DNA from: an uncultured Pseudoalteromonas sp.
GTDB lineage: Bacteria > Pseudomonadota > Gammaproteobacteria > Enterobacterales > Alteromonadaceae
Reading direction: 5' to 3'
Assembly: GCA_947493455.1 (NCBI GenBank)
Contig: CANLRB010000009.1
Span: forward strand, 1 to 64,000
Length of the DNA: 64,000 nucleotides
Shown: positions 63,889 to 64,000 of the stretch, piece after piece
Layout of the letters: each line of letters begins with the position of its first letter
How positions within the stretch are numbered: the first letter of the stretch is position 1
Notes under the pieces: model-generated
What the model was told of the DNA's origin: nothing
Database searches by the model: none
Seen by the model: the letters and a program-made list of their open reading frames with translations, nothing else
Position numbers and translations under genes: made by a program

Positions 63889-64000
63889 AAATTACGTCAA
63901 ACACCAACTCATTATATTTCGCCTACTTTTTATAACTATAGTGTTAATACAATGAGTCGCAACTTACTTAGGCATAATCAGCTAGGCTCAGTCCTTCCTT
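63889..64000. other. Right edge, no feature recognised
   Basis: 112 bp upstream of the hypothetical gene; AT-rich, promoter expected. Nothing else seen. Confidence 0.3.

Noticed and set aside
1-64000. CRISPR arrays, tRNA or rRNA genes
   Set aside because: No regularly spaced identical repeats, cloverleaf-type sequences or rRNA stretches were seen on reading; a covariance search could still find a small RNA.

Overview
The window is chromosomal DNA of a low-GC, free-living, probably marine gammaproteobacterium, most likely in the order Alteromonadales (Pseudoalteromonas, Colwellia or Thalassotalea type). The basis is a MaoP (YifE) homologue, two TonB-dependent receptors, many secreted hydrolases and propeller proteins, a NaChBac-type sodium channel and a large hybrid two-component sensor. 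I cannot fix the genus from sequence alone. I saw no rRNA, tRNA, CRISPR array or phage structural gene. The only insertion-sequence material is the end of an IS3-type transposase at the left edge.

Layout. 1-0.2 kb: IS end and three degenerate repeats. 0.2-5.6 kb: thioesterase, TonB receptor, secreted modular endonuclease I, maoP. 5.9-9.7 kb: a flavin and light cluster with a 50-aa DUF2256 zinc-finger gene, an iron-sulfur (6-4)-type photolyase, a flavin reductase and a DASH cryptochrome. 10-19.3 kb: accessory region with a lipoprotein, a 21-aa ORF plus VOC protein, a secreted trypsin-like protein, a broken NTF2-like gene, a membrane hydrolase, a TorF porin, a PLAT plus aerolysin-like protein, a deletion scar joining two 5'-truncated genes, an MBL-like secreted protein and a small outer-membrane barrel. 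19.4-25.5 kb: ATP-grasp protein, hybrid sensor kinase with propeller, solute-binding protein. 25.6-29.9 kb: a MocR regulator divergent from a DapA-like aldolase and MFS gene, with PhzF convergent. 30-34.1 kb: diguanylate cyclase, a third photolyase/cryptochrome, old yellow enzyme. 34.2-43.7 kb: two giant paralogous sortilin/BNR-propeller secreted proteins flanking a TonB receptor and PepSY pair. 44-49 kb: serine hydrolase with membrane AraC regulator, membrane protein plus GH25 lysozyme lipoprotein, sodium channel. 49-56.5 kb: a YtrA-type GntR - ABC ATPase - two tandem paralogous membrane proteins - S9 peptidase operon. 56.7-64 kb: DUF4386 protein, REP-like palindrome, TolB-like lipoprotein divergent from a CadC/ToxR-type regulator that itself carries a propeller, an S9 peptidase and an unknown protein.

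The best candidates for something undescribed are the GntR-ABC-tandem-permease-S9 peptidase operon, the PLAT plus aerolysin-like protein without a signal peptide, the paired BNR-propeller giants around the TonB/PepSY genes, and the CadC-propeller locus. The photolyase cluster, with all four iron-sulfur cysteines preserved and a flavin reductase between two photolyases, is the clearest functional group. Start codons were moved inward from the longest open frame where a Shine-Dalgarno sequence or signal peptide supported it; each case is stated.
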